A stretch of 33,160 nt of DNA, taken from a virus. The number at the start of each line of letters is the position of its first letter. The stretch's first letter is position 1. The stretch spans positions 1-33,160 of IMG/VR virus record IMGVR_UViG_3300030118_002622, one strand, 5' to 3'. The position numbers and the translations under genes were made by a program. Of this stretch, positions 8,712-15,292 are shown in pieces. The notes under the pieces are model-generated. The model made no database searches. It was not told the DNA's origin and saw only the letters and a program-made list of their open reading frames with translations.

Positions 8712-10226
8712 TTACATCCTCGCCCAAAGTCCTTGGCGACGTTGTTTTGGTTGGCGCGTGAACACATCAAAGTCTCTACGCGCTTGTATTACTGCCTGTG
8801 AGCCTTGATTACCTAGCACACCACGACCCTCGCCAGCACCTAGCATAAGATATTGAAGAGCGTCATGTATATGAGAGAACCTGTTTTTTTCTGGCCTGTC
8901 ATCATATCGCTCACCAGAAACCTGTATGCGTCTGTACTGATAGCCACCTTCGAAGCCTTTTATTATTTCTTTACAACGCGGGTCTATCAAAAAACCAGAT
9001 AACCCATCGACCATTCGATTAAGACTTGCACTAACAGATTCTAAACGCAAAGCAACATCATTGCTTGGCGCTGGCCTTGCTTTCAAACCTGCGCCACGCA
9101 ATATTTGAAATGGGGTTGATTCATCAGTCTGAGCGCGAAAATCACCAGAAGGATCGCCAAATATATTTATTTCACAGTTGTCATATTTAACAGCAAGCTC
9201 TTGCCGTAACAGTTCAGCAAACCTGACAATGCCCATATCAAACGCAACAATCTCTTGGAGTATAAGCCATCTACCTCTTACTTTTTGCCCAAAGACAGCG
9301 GCTGGTGTTAGCCCAAAGTCTAAGCCAATATAAACAGGCAAACCATCTGCAACAGGTATTTCTTCATCGGCTACATGCTGATCATATGAAAACATATTGT
9401 AGACAGGCTTGCCATCTTGTATCGCGCCAAGCCTATTCATTACATACACATCAATCCAGCTTTTGCCCTTACCTTGGATAAGGTTAGGATAATAACTATC
9501 CATCATATGTTTTTTGTTTTCTGCATTTTTATTTGTCTTGTATTTTAAAACATTACCCTCGTCATCTTTCTCTTCGACCATAGCGGATGGCTGTGTATAA
9601 AATTTCCAGTTGTCAGGCAGCACCATCATCTTCGCTTCTTCACGACTTATATAGTCTGGCATTGGTACTTCACCTGACATTATTGCCCACCAGTGATCTT
9701 CTTCTGGTGCATTAGTATCTGCAATAACACCTGTCCAACTTGGGCCACCTTCTCTCATTGATGGGTATCTGCCAACACGCATTGTACAAGCGTCAATGAT
9801 TGATTTGGGTATCTCCCTAGCCTCGTTTATCCAGATACCAGTTAGCTCTAGGGAGAGTAATTTTTTAACATCTTCTGGACGGTCGAGGGCTAGGAAGATT
9901 ACTTCAAGTTCCAAATCACCCTTACTGATATTATGAGTATATGGAACCGACCAACTAAACTTGCCCCATTCATTTTCTGGAAACCAATCAAGCCAAGTCT
10001 TTATTGTGGTTGTACGCAACTGAGGATTTGTATTTCTAATAATAGCCCATCGGCTCTTTCGTATTCCCTGTTCATTTTTTTGTTGCATCAAAGCTCGTCT
10101 AAAAACTTCGACACAACAACCAACAGACTTGCCAGAACCGACAGGCCCACGGATGCCACGAAAGAAGGTGTCATCTTTCATAAAGGCTTTGAGGACTTCC
10201 CCATCTGGTTTGTATTTAAATTTCAT
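8712..10226 (-). CDS. terL: Terminase large subunit (ATPase-nuclease)
   Basis: The product is 504 aa. The packaging ATPase has Walker A GPVGSGKS (residues 27-34) and a Walker B-type strand IWINEA (131-136) with the catalytic Glu135. The C-terminal RNase H-fold nuclease has Asp303 (IGLDFGL), Asp358 (NIFGDPSG) and Asp455 (HIHDALQYL), the three metal-binding aspartates of the family. Near the C-terminus it is arginine-rich (RQPKQRRQGLWARM). It cuts and pumps DNA into procapsids through the portal. It overlaps the upstream 65-aa gene by 11 nt. The small subunit is not adjacent but lies 3 kb upstream, separated by the small basic protein cassette. Confidence 0.96.
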   Translation of the reverse strand: MKFKYKPDGEVLKAFMKDDTFFRGIRGPVGSGKSVGCCVEVFRRALMQQKNEQGIRKSRWAIIRNTNPQLRTTTIKTWLDWFPENEWGKFSWSVPYTHNISKGDLELEVIFLALDRPEDVKKLLSLELTGIWINEAREIPKSIIDACTMRVGRYPSMREGGPSWTGVIADTNAPEEDHWWAIMSGEVPMPDYISREEAKMMVLPDNWKFYTQPSAMVEEKDDEGNVLKYKTNKNAENKKHMMDSYYPNLIQGKGKSWIDVYVMNRLGAIQDGKPVYNMFSYDQHVADEEIPVADGLPVYIGLDFGLTPAAVFGQKVRGRWLILQEIVAFDMGIVRFAELLRQELAVKYDNCEINIFGDPSGDFRAQTDESTPFQILRGAGLKARPAPSNDVALRLESVSASLNRMVDGLSGFLIDPRCKEIIKGFEGGYQYRRIQVSGERYDDRPEKNRFSHIHDALQYLMLGAGEGRGVLGNQGSQAVIQARRDFDVFTRQPKQRRQGLWARM

Positions 10227-10413
10227 TAACCTTGTAGTCCTTGCCGATCTTAATCATCGTTTCAACTACTTCGGGGCCAATAGAAGCTATGAGTTTATCA
10301 GCTTCATAGTCAGTACAAAATTCTGTTGGGTAATGTTTGAAGTGAACCTTTTTAACAACGGTTCTCAAAATATCACGCTCTTCTGGTTTGAGCATATGTA
10401 AAAACGCACTCAT
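10216..10413 (-). CDS. Small conserved phage protein upstream of terL, 65 aa
   Basis: The product is 65 aa: MSAFLHMLKPEERDILRTVV, then HYPTEFCTDYEADKLIASIG. I recognise the type, 'L..L.PEER..L......HYP...CTD.EAD.lI...Gp', as a small phage protein of unknown role often found beside terminase. It overlaps the upstream gene by 4 nt and terL by 11 nt. An interaction with terminase is only suggested by position. Confidence 0.65.
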   Translation of the reverse strand: MSAFLHMLKPEERDILRTVVKKVHFKHYPTEFCTDYEADKLIASIGPEVVETMIKIGKDYKVNEI

Positions 10414-10655
10414 CTGAACCTCTTAGCAATACGTGCAGCAGACTTAGGTTGTTTTGAGAACTGCTTGCCAGACGCTTTATCTTTTCTCTTTTTAGCAGAA
10501 GAGGCGGCATATTGGGAAGATGACATTGCTTTAATAGCTTTTGCAGGTAAGTATCTTTCACCTGTTGCGTTTGGCCCTTGAGTTGATGGCTTGCCAGATT
10601 TAGTACGCCACTTTTGTTTTGTCCAATTTACTAGCGATCTTTGAGATTTTTTCAT
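10410..10655 (-). CDS. Small basic phage protein, 81 aa
   Basis: The product is 81 aa, strongly basic, with WTKQKWRTKSGKPSTQGPNA followed by TGERYLPAKAIKAMSSSQYA. This 'W..qkWrTKSGKpS.....tGERYlP..AI..ls..eYa' pattern is a widespread small phage family that I know only as uncharacterised. The C-terminus (KQPKSAARIAKRFR) is again Lys/Arg-rich. Its ATG follows the stop of the 56-aa gene directly. With its neighbours it forms a cassette of Lys-rich proteins between the 371-aa gene and terL. DNA binding or capsid association is plausible but not shown. Confidence 0.75.
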   Translation of the reverse strand: MKKSQRSLVNWTKQKWRTKSGKPSTQGPNATGERYLPAKAIKAMSSSQYAASSAKKRKDKASGKQFSKQPKSAARIAKRFR

Positions 10656-10826
10656 TTACGCTTTTGCTTTTTTCTTTGCTGTTGCGCTCAAATCTTTGAA
10701 ATGCACAACTGGTTTACTGCTGCTTGTGTGTGTCTTGCCGCTATGCAATGAACCATTAGGCATTTTATGAACTGCGCCTTTATGTTCTTTACCACTTTTA
10801 AAATAATGTTTAGTACCCTTGCCCAT
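10656..10826 (-). CDS. Small basic phage protein, 56 aa
   Basis: The product is 56 aa: MGKGTKHYFKSGKEHKGAVH, then KMPNGSLHSGKTHTSSSK and a Lys-rich end. The 'THYF..GKeykG..HkM.dG.lHtGkTHt..S.' layout recurs in phage genomes next to the families flanking it here, which supports a real gene despite its size. It is rich in His and Lys, and no function is known to me. The ATG overlaps the TAA of the 59-aa gene (TAATG). Confidence 0.72.
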   Translation of the reverse strand: MGKGTKHYFKSGKEHKGAVHKMPNGSLHSGKTHTSSSKPVVHFKDLSATAKKKAKA

Positions 10827-11005
10827 TATTTGTATCCTCCACCTTTAGCCTTATATTGCTTTGCAAGCATTTGCGCTTTACGCGCACTCCATTGTCCAGC
10901 AGCGCCGCCTTTAGTACCAGCCTTTATTCTATTAAAAAGACTTTTACGCATAGTAGGCTTAGTGTAATTACCAGCTTCGTTGACACGTGACTTCTTTTTT
11001 TTCAT
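10826..11005 (-). CDS. DUF5872-like small basic protein, 59 aa
   Basis: The product is 59 aa: VNEAGNYTKPTMRKSLFNRI, KAGTKGGAAGQWSARKAQML, and a final AKQYKAKGGGYK. This matches the widespread phage and virus family that I recall as DUF5872, in which 'IKaG.kGGk.GQWSARKAQ.la..Yk..GGGY' is nearly invariant. The function is unknown. The strong conservation across unrelated viruses suggests a nucleic-acid-linked task. It starts at an ATG overlapping the stop of the 229-aa gene (ATGA) and ends in TAATG with the next gene. The DUF number is from memory. Confidence 0.8.
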   Translation of the reverse strand: MKKKKSRVNEAGNYTKPTMRKSLFNRIKAGTKGGAAGQWSARKAQMLAKQYKAKGGGYK

Positions 11006-11691
11006 CGCAGCTTCCTACCAAATAAAGATCGTCTACCAGATCCAGATGAATCTTGTGGCCCCTTCTTACCAGAATAAGCAGTTGTCATAGCAGACGCGCC
11101 TGTACCGACAAGTGGAGTTGGTTCTTCAACAGTAGTCGTAGAAGGCTTGCTAACAAAAGTTCCTTCTTTGCTACCATCTGCATCAGGCGCTGCTCTGTTT
11201 ACATCATAACCAGCAATTAAACCTTGTGAGTCAGTTTTTGCACCTGTGATATTACCTTGGCTGTCATATACTGGTGTAGCACCTTTAATAATCTGCTCAA
11301 GAACATTTTTAGCAGAAAGCTTACCAAGCTCATTCAAAGCGTATGAAATTGGCCCAAAAGCCAATGCCTTTATTAAATCGTTGTCTATTTCATTTGCCAT
11401 CATACCAAGCTGACCAGTAATAATCCTATTAGCAAGTTGTTCAGCTTTATCAACACTGCCAAAAATTTCCATCCCTGCAAGTTGTGGGCCTAGCTGATTT
11501 CCAAACATGGCTGATGCTTGGCCAGGGGATAGGCCAATCTTAGTAGGCTCTGTTACCTGCATCGCCTCCTGTTTTTCACCAGCGTTTACGGATGTTTCTG
11601 ATGATGGGCCAAACCCCATCCCCATTCCACCAGTTGCTGCTTCTCCACCACCAGCCCCTTGGAATCCACCGCTGTCACCATAATCAGGCAT
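11002..11691 (-). CDS. Unrecognised 229-aa late protein
   Basis: The product is 229 aa. The N-terminal 40 residues are Gly/Met/Ala-rich and probably disordered (GGFQGAGGGEAATGGMGMGF). A predicted helical centre follows (about residues 50-140: AMFGNQLGPQLAGMEIFGSV, IDNDLIKALAFGPISYALNE). The C-terminus is Ser/Thr/Gly-rich with a basic end (SGRRSLFGRKLR). I do not recognise the family. Its place in the head-gene cassette, co-translated with the small basic proteins, suggests a virion or assembly role. The TAATG overlap at 11691 fixes the start. Confidence 0.7.
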   Translation of the reverse strand: MPDYGDSGGFQGAGGGEAATGGMGMGFGPSSETSVNAGEKQEAMQVTEPTKIGLSPGQASAMFGNQLGPQLAGMEIFGSVDKAEQLANRIITGQLGMMANEIDNDLIKALAFGPISYALNELGKLSAKNVLEQIIKGATPVYDSQGNITGAKTDSQGLIAGYDVNRAAPDADGSKEGTFVSKPSTTTVEEPTPLVGTGASAMTTAYSGKKGPQDSSGSGRRSLFGRKLR

Positions 11692-12008
11692 TATGCTTTC
11701 GCCTTTTTAGCTTTGTTTCTTTTTGATATTGCTGCCGCTTTTTTCTTAGCGTCAGCTTTAGAAGAGGCACCCCACGCACGAAGTGAAAGAAGGAGGCGCG
11801 TGGGGCGACCTTTGCTATCTCGCTCTGGGCCACGCATACCACCCATCCTAGCAAGAAAACTGGCTCGTCTTGGATTGTCTCCAGACTTAACTGGCGCTTT
11901 AAGAGTGCCGCCTTTGTAAGAGGCGCGACCTTTGGCGTTGAGACCACCTTTGGGGTTCTTGCCCTCTTTGCGTGTCCAAGCTGGAGTTTTTGGAGCCTTT
12001 GGAGCCAT
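11691..12008 (-). CDS. Basic conserved phage protein, 105 aa (DUF6321-like)
   Basis: The product is 105 aa, very basic: TPAWTRKEGKNPKGGLNAKG, RASYKGGTLKAPVKSGDNPR, then RASFLARMGGM and GRPTRLLLSLRAWGASSKAD. This pattern is strongly conserved in phages and some cyanobacterial and marine viruses, and I recall it as DUF6321. Its function is unknown. The high-copy 'GLNAKGRASYKGG' and 'DNPRRASFLARMG' segments hint at nucleic-acid binding. It follows the 43-aa gene with no gap. The DUF label is from memory and should be checked. Confidence 0.78.
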   Translation of the reverse strand: MAPKAPKTPAWTRKEGKNPKGGLNAKGRASYKGGTLKAPVKSGDNPRRASFLARMGGMRGPERDSKGRPTRLLLSLRAWGASSKADAKKKAAAISKRNKAKKAKA

Positions 12009-12140
12009 TTACTTTTTCTTCTTTGAAGCCATAATTTTTTTCTTCAAAGCAGCTGGCAATGTCTTTTGCTTTGCTGTTAGCATTTGCTTTTTTGCAGGGC
12101 GACCCCGCTGTGAACCGTATGTACCTTTACCCATTGGCAT
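12009..12140 (-). CDS. Tiny Lys-rich phage protein, 43 aa
   Basis: The product is 43 aa: MPMGKGTYGSQRGRPAKKQM, ending in KIMASKKKK. The 'GKGTYGS..GRP.KK' opening is a recurrent signature of tiny basic proteins in marine podovirus genomes. Its start overlaps the stop of the 371-aa gene by one base (TAATG) and its stop is followed immediately by the ATG of the 105-aa gene. This tight fit supports translation. Its function is unknown. Confidence 0.68.
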   Translation of the reverse strand: MPMGKGTYGSQRGRPAKKQMLTAKQKTLPAALKKKIMASKKKK

Positions 12141-13255
12141 TATGCAATCTCCGTAGTGTACTCGTTTCCACGCCAAGTAAATGTTTTATTGCCAGCGGCG
12201 CGATTACTAGCAAAAGCTTCATTGAAAGACATTTTTTCTTTCTGTTCTCTTTCTGGTGGAGATACTGGCAACTCCATTTGTTTTGGTTCAGCCCTTTGCG
12301 TTTTGGCAACTGGATCAGGTGTTGTATCCTCAGACATCATATCTGGAACTGCCTGTTCCGTTTGTGGGGATGGCTTAGAAATAGGAAGTACAGGCTCCGC
12401 AGATGTTTCAGCAGCCTGAGCTTCTGTTACAAAAATATCACTAAAGTTAGCCAAGAATGAATCAAGCAAACCTTTACGCTCTTCATCCATGGGCGTGTTA
12501 GGAAACACTGGTTCAATGTTTTCATCCTCAAACCATAATGGTCTTGGAGATGGACGCTCAAAAGCGACAGCATCTTCTGCTGGAATGTCAAAGGTGACAA
12601 ACTGTGTACCATCTTTTGATGGGTCTGCCTTTTGCCCAAGATGCTTCTTGTCGCTCATGAAGATGCCGCCAAACATACGAGCAGCAGAATGTGGACTCAT
12701 TTGCATCACACTACCAGCCACACCAGCTGCCAATTGAACCCCAGCATGATCATATAATGCATAAATTGTTTCACGTGGAACACCCATATCCATTAGTGTT
12801 TCAGTTACTTCTGGAGCATACTTTTTTAAGTACTCTGCATTGCTTGCAAAATCATAGATGTCTCTGCCGTGATATGAACCAGCCTTGGTTTTATACCAGC
12901 GAGTCTCTGGATCTTTTGTTAAATGAAAACGACCAAGAGTGAGTTTAATATCTGTTGGGATGCCTTCGTAATTGCGAGTGCCATAAAAAGCAGACTGCTT
13001 GAATAAGTCATTAATCATGCCGTAGCTGATTTGACCAGACTCTAATTCCTTCAAACGATCTTCATCTTTGGCATTGGCTATATGCTTTGCTGTTATCTCA
13101 GGAGAGCCATAGTAGTGGTCTGCAACCTTCCGCATTACCGCAATAAACTCAGGAGACACATGATCATTAAGGTGCGTGCTATCGCTGTCCATAAATTCTG
13201 GAAGCAACGAGTTAAACGCAGCTTTGATAAAGAATGATTGGTGATCTTTTAACAT
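12140..13255 (-). CDS. Unrecognised 371-aa late protein with a C-terminal phage motif
   Basis: The product is 371 aa. Residues 1-200 look globular and helical (WYKTKAGSYHGRDIYDFASN, LYDHAGVQLAAGVAGSVMQM). Residues 230-335 are Pro/Glu/Ser-rich and probably disordered. The last 30 residues, MSFNEAFASNRAAGNKTFTW followed by RGNEYTTEIA, form a short motif ('sF..AFa.aR..GkktFtWrGk.YtT') that I have seen at the C-terminus of various phage structural proteins, perhaps a docking or sorting tag. I do not recognise the whole protein. The start lies 33 nt after late motif C and lacks a clear ribosome site. It is the first gene after the hairpin at 13332-13361. Confidence 0.72.
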   Translation of the reverse strand: MLKDHQSFFIKAAFNSLLPEFMDSDSTHLNDHVSPEFIAVMRKVADHYYGSPEITAKHIANAKDEDRLKELESGQISYGMINDLFKQSAFYGTRNYEGIPTDIKLTLGRFHLTKDPETRWYKTKAGSYHGRDIYDFASNAEYLKKYAPEVTETLMDMGVPRETIYALYDHAGVQLAAGVAGSVMQMSPHSAARMFGGIFMSDKKHLGQKADPSKDGTQFVTFDIPAEDAVAFERPSPRPLWFEDENIEPVFPNTPMDEERKGLLDSFLANFSDIFVTEAQAAETSAEPVLPISKPSPQTEQAVPDMMSEDTTPDPVAKTQRAEPKQMELPVSPPEREQKEKMSFNEAFASNRAAGNKTFTWRGNEYTTEIA

Positions 13256-13288
13256 GTGACCAATATCAAGCCGTCATCCGCTTTTACG

Positions 13289-13297
13289 CAACGCACA
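13289..13297 (-). promoter_or_regulatory. Late motif TGTGCGTTG, copy C (before 371-aa gene)
   Basis: The motif lies in the 143-nt gap between terS and the 371-aa gene, just after a hairpin that could end terS transcription. The minus strand reads AAATGTGCGTTG. The distance to the next ATG is 33 nt. A restart of transcription here would make sense of the hairpin. Confidence 0.62.
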
Positions 13298-13331
13298 TTT
13301 CAATAACGAACCCTGAGAAAGAAAAATGTTA

Positions 13332-13361
13332 GCGCTAGACCTATTGCATATATACTAGCGC
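13332..13361. terminator. Possible bidirectional terminator between terS and 371-aa gene
   Basis: The arms GCGCTAG (13332-13338) and CTAGCGC (13355-13361) form a 7-bp stem with a 16-base loop. On the plus strand the stem is followed by AGTTTTT. On the minus strand it is followed by TAACATTTTTC. Next to it lies a C6-A-C5 run (13369-13380). Leftward read-through from terS would meet this before late motif C. Confidence 0.5.
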
Positions 13362-13398
13362 AGTTTTTCCCCCCACCCCCTGCGTCAAGAGTACTCTA

Positions 13399-13773
13399 CT
13401 AGCTTAGATCGATGCTAACAGATATCTCACCTGCGTGTAGGTGCATGTGCTTATCCGCAGCCTTGAACCCAGCACGATCCAGAATGTCCTTGCTCGCTTC
13501 CAGCTGAACATACTCACTCTTTGCGCCTTGTGCAAGCTGGACTACCTTACTGGCGGCAATCGTAGCATTCATACCTATCGTCTCACCCACCCTGCTCATC
13601 ATGTACTGTTGCACATGCGGCAGCTTCAAAGCCTTGCTGGCGCTCACTCTCCCGCTCTCGCCAGCTGCATAACCCGCAGCTTTCGCCGCGTGTGTTATGC
13701 TACATCCCGTAGCTACGAGCGTATCCACCAATGCAGTCTGTTTGGCGGTCAGCATCTTTGTACCATCACTCAT
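13399..13773 (-). CDS. terS: Terminase small subunit
   Basis: The product is 124 aa. The N-terminal helix-turn-helix (MLTAKQTALVDTLVATGCSI, THAAKAAGYA) is the typical terminase small-subunit DNA-binding domain: 'LT.kQ..fv....tG.s.t.AA..AGYs'. It is followed by a helix that pairs with the next copy (LPHVQQYMMSRVGETIGMNA) and a short beta C-terminus. It binds the packaging site and delivers DNA to TerL. I chose the ATG at 13773 because a G6 run serves as ribosome site seven bases upstream; an in-frame GTG at 13809 would add 12 residues. It is the first gene of the leftward unit. Its base composition is more GC-rich than the genes to the left. Confidence 0.82.
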   Translation of the reverse strand: MSDGTKMLTAKQTALVDTLVATGCSITHAAKAAGYAAGESGRVSASKALKLPHVQQYMMSRVGETIGMNATIAASKVVQLAQGAKSEYVQLEASKDILDRAGFKAADKHMHLHAGEISVSIDLS

Positions 13774-13827
13774 TTTGAACCCCCCTTGTGTTCCCCCCTT
13801 TTCTAACACCCTTGCCTATACCCATGT

Positions 13828-13836
13828 CAACGCACA
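13828..13836 (-). promoter_or_regulatory. Late motif TGTGCGTTG, copy B (before terS)
   Basis: The minus strand reads AGAATGTGCGTTGACATGGG. In this copy the last bases form a consensus -35 hexamer TTGACA (13830-13825), but no good -10 follows at 16-18 bases. It is flanked by two direct copies of GTGTTAGAA. The terS ATG is 54 nt downstream. This is probably the head of the whole late unit. Confidence 0.6.
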
Positions 13837-13990
13837 TTCTAACACACTCAGCCGTCCTCGGTGTCGTGCGCCACCATCTCTGCGCCGCTGATGGGCGGCT
13901 TGAGGGCGCGTCTCCCCCTGCGTTGCGGCACTCCGAGATACTACCCTTTTATACAGCCCAGCAGGGCTATTCCATACCTACGCCAAACAA

Positions 13991-14029
13991 ACGGCACCGA
14001 CACACCCCATTGAGGGGTATGTCGTCCGT
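13991..14029. other. Three-part long hairpin
   Basis: Outward from the loop ATTGA the pairs are ACCCC/GGGGT, then CGACA/TGTCG after a single mismatch, then ACGG/CCGT after a small internal loop. That is 14 paired positions in 39 bases. It is the strongest secondary structure in the divergent region. No T-run follows, so it is not a typical terminator. It could act as RNA or as a protein-binding site. Confidence 0.6.
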
Positions 14030-14209
14030 TGCCCTATCGGGCTACCTACTACAACAACAAAAGATTGGAATCATAACCTCCAGTTGGGCCATAGTGCCTC
14101 GGGCAAGTCAAACTGCGTGGTTATGTTGTGCGTATAGCGGCCCCTCCAATTTGCTTTGCAAATCGGTTCCTCCGCAACGAGACGCAAGCAAGCCCTTGTT
14201 CCACATCGG

Positions 14210-14244
14210 GTCGCCACTTTATTACGCGCTACGCGCAAGGCGAC
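14210..14244. other. Nested hairpin GTCGCC/GGCGAC with inner GCGC stem
   Basis: The outer arms are GTCGCC (14210-14215) and GGCGAC (14239-14244). They enclose a ten-base spacer and an inner hairpin GCGC-TAC-GCGC (14226-14236). The inner hairpin lies almost against the 3' arm, a layout similar to the structure at 17103-17144. Function unknown. Confidence 0.55.
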
Positions 14245-14359
14245 TTCCTGCACCGAGGCTATACACGTTTGACAGGCCGCGAGTCCCGATGCCCGACCAT
14301 GCTTATGATCACATCTTTGTGGTTGTATCAGAAAATGACATACAGAAAAGGAGTAAGCT

Positions 14360-14923
14360 ATGTCGAAGAAAGTACAAAATGCACCTAAGTTCTCAACATT
14401 CAAGAACGCACCTACCATTGACGAGGTTGAACACATCGCAGTTCAGAATCTGGAGTACTTCCCAGAGATCAACATCGATGACGATTCTTACGAGTTCAAC
14501 AGCATCAGTGGCGAGGCCAACCCACGCTTCCAACAAGACGAGAAGTACATGCTCGGCGGTATCATCTGCCAGTATGCTTGGTCACTTCAGCGCAAGCACC
14601 AAGTTCTCAAAGAGCGCGAGGCGGCTCGTGACCAAGAGAAGGAGCTAAACGGTGCCGAGTCTGCGCTGCTTCCAGCAATGGAGAAGACCATCACCAAGAT
14701 CCAAGAGTCCATCAAGTACTGGGAGTTCCAGCTTATGATACAGGTTGAGATGTTTGAGCGCCTTGCCCGCATCTCATGGGGCGAGGGCCGTGGCTTCACC
14801 GAAGATGACAAATACGGTCAAGGCTGGTGGGCCACTTACAAAGAGGAGATGTCCAACCGCAAGGTTCTTTCTACAACTAGCAAAGAAGAATCACGCTCAC
14901 GCTTACTCGCCAAGCGTGCCTAA
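14360..14923 (+). CDS. Unrecognised 187-aa early protein (first early gene)
   Basis: The product is 187 aa and begins MSKKVQNAPKFSTFKNAPTI at an ATG with AAGGAG eight bases upstream. It is charged and predicted helical, with a probable coiled segment around residues 78-125 (LQRKHQVLKEREAARDQEKE, AMEKTITKIQESIKYWEFQL). The C-terminus is Ser/Lys/Arg-rich. I do not recognise the family. It is the first gene of the rightward unit and is closed by its own strong terminator, so it can be made separately from the rest. Its codons end in C and G far more often than in neighbouring early genes, which fits high expression or separate origin. A host-takeover or DNA-associated role is only a guess. Confidence 0.82.
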   Translation: MSKKVQNAPKFSTFKNAPTIDEVEHIAVQNLEYFPEINIDDDSYEFNSISGEANPRFQQDEKYMLGGIICQYAWSLQRKHQVLKEREAARDQEKELNGAESALLPAMEKTITKIQESIKYWEFQLMIQVEMFERLARISWGEGRGFTEDDKYGQGWWATYKEEMSNRKVLSTTSKEESRSRLLAKRA

Positions 14924-14931
14924 CAAAGCAC

Positions 14932-14961
14932 AGACAGGGTGCAACATGCACTCTGTCTTTT
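14932..14961 (+). terminator. Intrinsic terminator after the 187-aa gene
   Basis: The 12-base arms AGACAGGGTGCA (14932-14943) and TGCACTCTGTCT (14947-14958) pair fully with one G-U and a three-base loop. The stem runs into TTTT (14958-14961). It begins eight bases after the stop codon. Confidence 0.88.
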
Positions 14962-15127
14962 CTACTTCGAGATCGGCCCCGCTGCGCGCCGCCTACCCCA
15001 CCCCGCTTGCTAATCTCACACACCCAGCACTTCCACCATCGGGCAACCCCTGTGGTAACCCGACTCTTGCTCGCGTAGCTAGGGCTGTGAACTTGAACTG
15101 ACTTGTAAACCTATGGAGGTACGTCTC
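14962..15127 (+). other. Non-coding leader before the small membrane protein
   Basis: About 165 nt, GC-rich in the first two thirds, without a gene that I can support. It holds a weak stem TCGGG/CCCGA around 15039-15063 enclosing ACC/GGT. It ends with ATGGAGG, the ribosome site of the 54-aa gene. I find no consensus promoter, although one is expected because a strong terminator precedes it. Confidence 0.45.
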
Positions 15128-15292
15128 ATGAACGATTTTGTATTTGCAATTTTATTTTTCTTACTGCTTGCTGGTATCACTGGCTTCATACTTTTGTGTA
15201 TCAGCACAGCTGAAGCATCAATAGAACAATACAAAAGGTCACGCCGTAACTATGGCTATGACAAAAGATATAGGTATGTAAGAGATGATTGA
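15128..15292 (+). CDS. Small single-span membrane protein, 54 aa
   Basis: The product is 54 aa. The N-terminal hydrophobic segment (about residues 3-26: FVFAILFFLLLAGITGFILL) is followed by a basic, Tyr-rich cytoplasmic tail (YKRSRRNYGYDKRYRYVRDD). The positive-inside rule would place the tail in the cytoplasm. A good ribosome site (GGAGG) lies ten bases before the ATG. The stop overlaps the ATG of the DnaA-type gene by 8 nt, so the two are probably co-translated. Function unknown. Candidates are a membrane-linked early protein such as a superinfection or host-interference factor. Confidence 0.72.
   Translation: MNDFVFAILFFLLLAGITGFILLCISTAEASIEQYKRSRRNYGYDKRYRYVRDD

Larger units (their letters stand above)
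13837..14359. other. Divergent 500-nt intergenic region, hairpin-rich and GC-rich
   Basis: This region separates the leftward late unit from the rightward early unit. I see no convincing gene in it. It contains a series of perfect or near-perfect hairpins: AGCCC/GGGCT (13955-13968); a 14-bp three-part stem (13991-14029); GCCC/GGGC (14031-14042); ATTTGC/GCAAAT (14149-14163); and GTCGCC/GGCGAC enclosing a GCGC/GCGC stem (14210-14244). It is visibly richer in G+C than most genes. Candidate roles are packaging site (it adjoins terS), origin, and control region for both units. A ribosome site AAGGAG (14344-14352 region) serves the 187-aa gene. Confidence 0.6.

Noticed and set aside
14266-14310. 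Sigma-70 promoter with TTGACA and TATGAT ahead of the 187-aa gene
   Set aside because: The spacing between the two hexamers is about 29 bases, far beyond the usual 16-18.
13788-14648. 286-codon open frame on the plus strand through the divergent intergenic region
   Set aside because: No ribosome site, no recognisable motif, composition unlike a folded protein, and the second half lies out of frame in the well-supported 187-aa gene. GC-rich DNA has few stop codons by chance.
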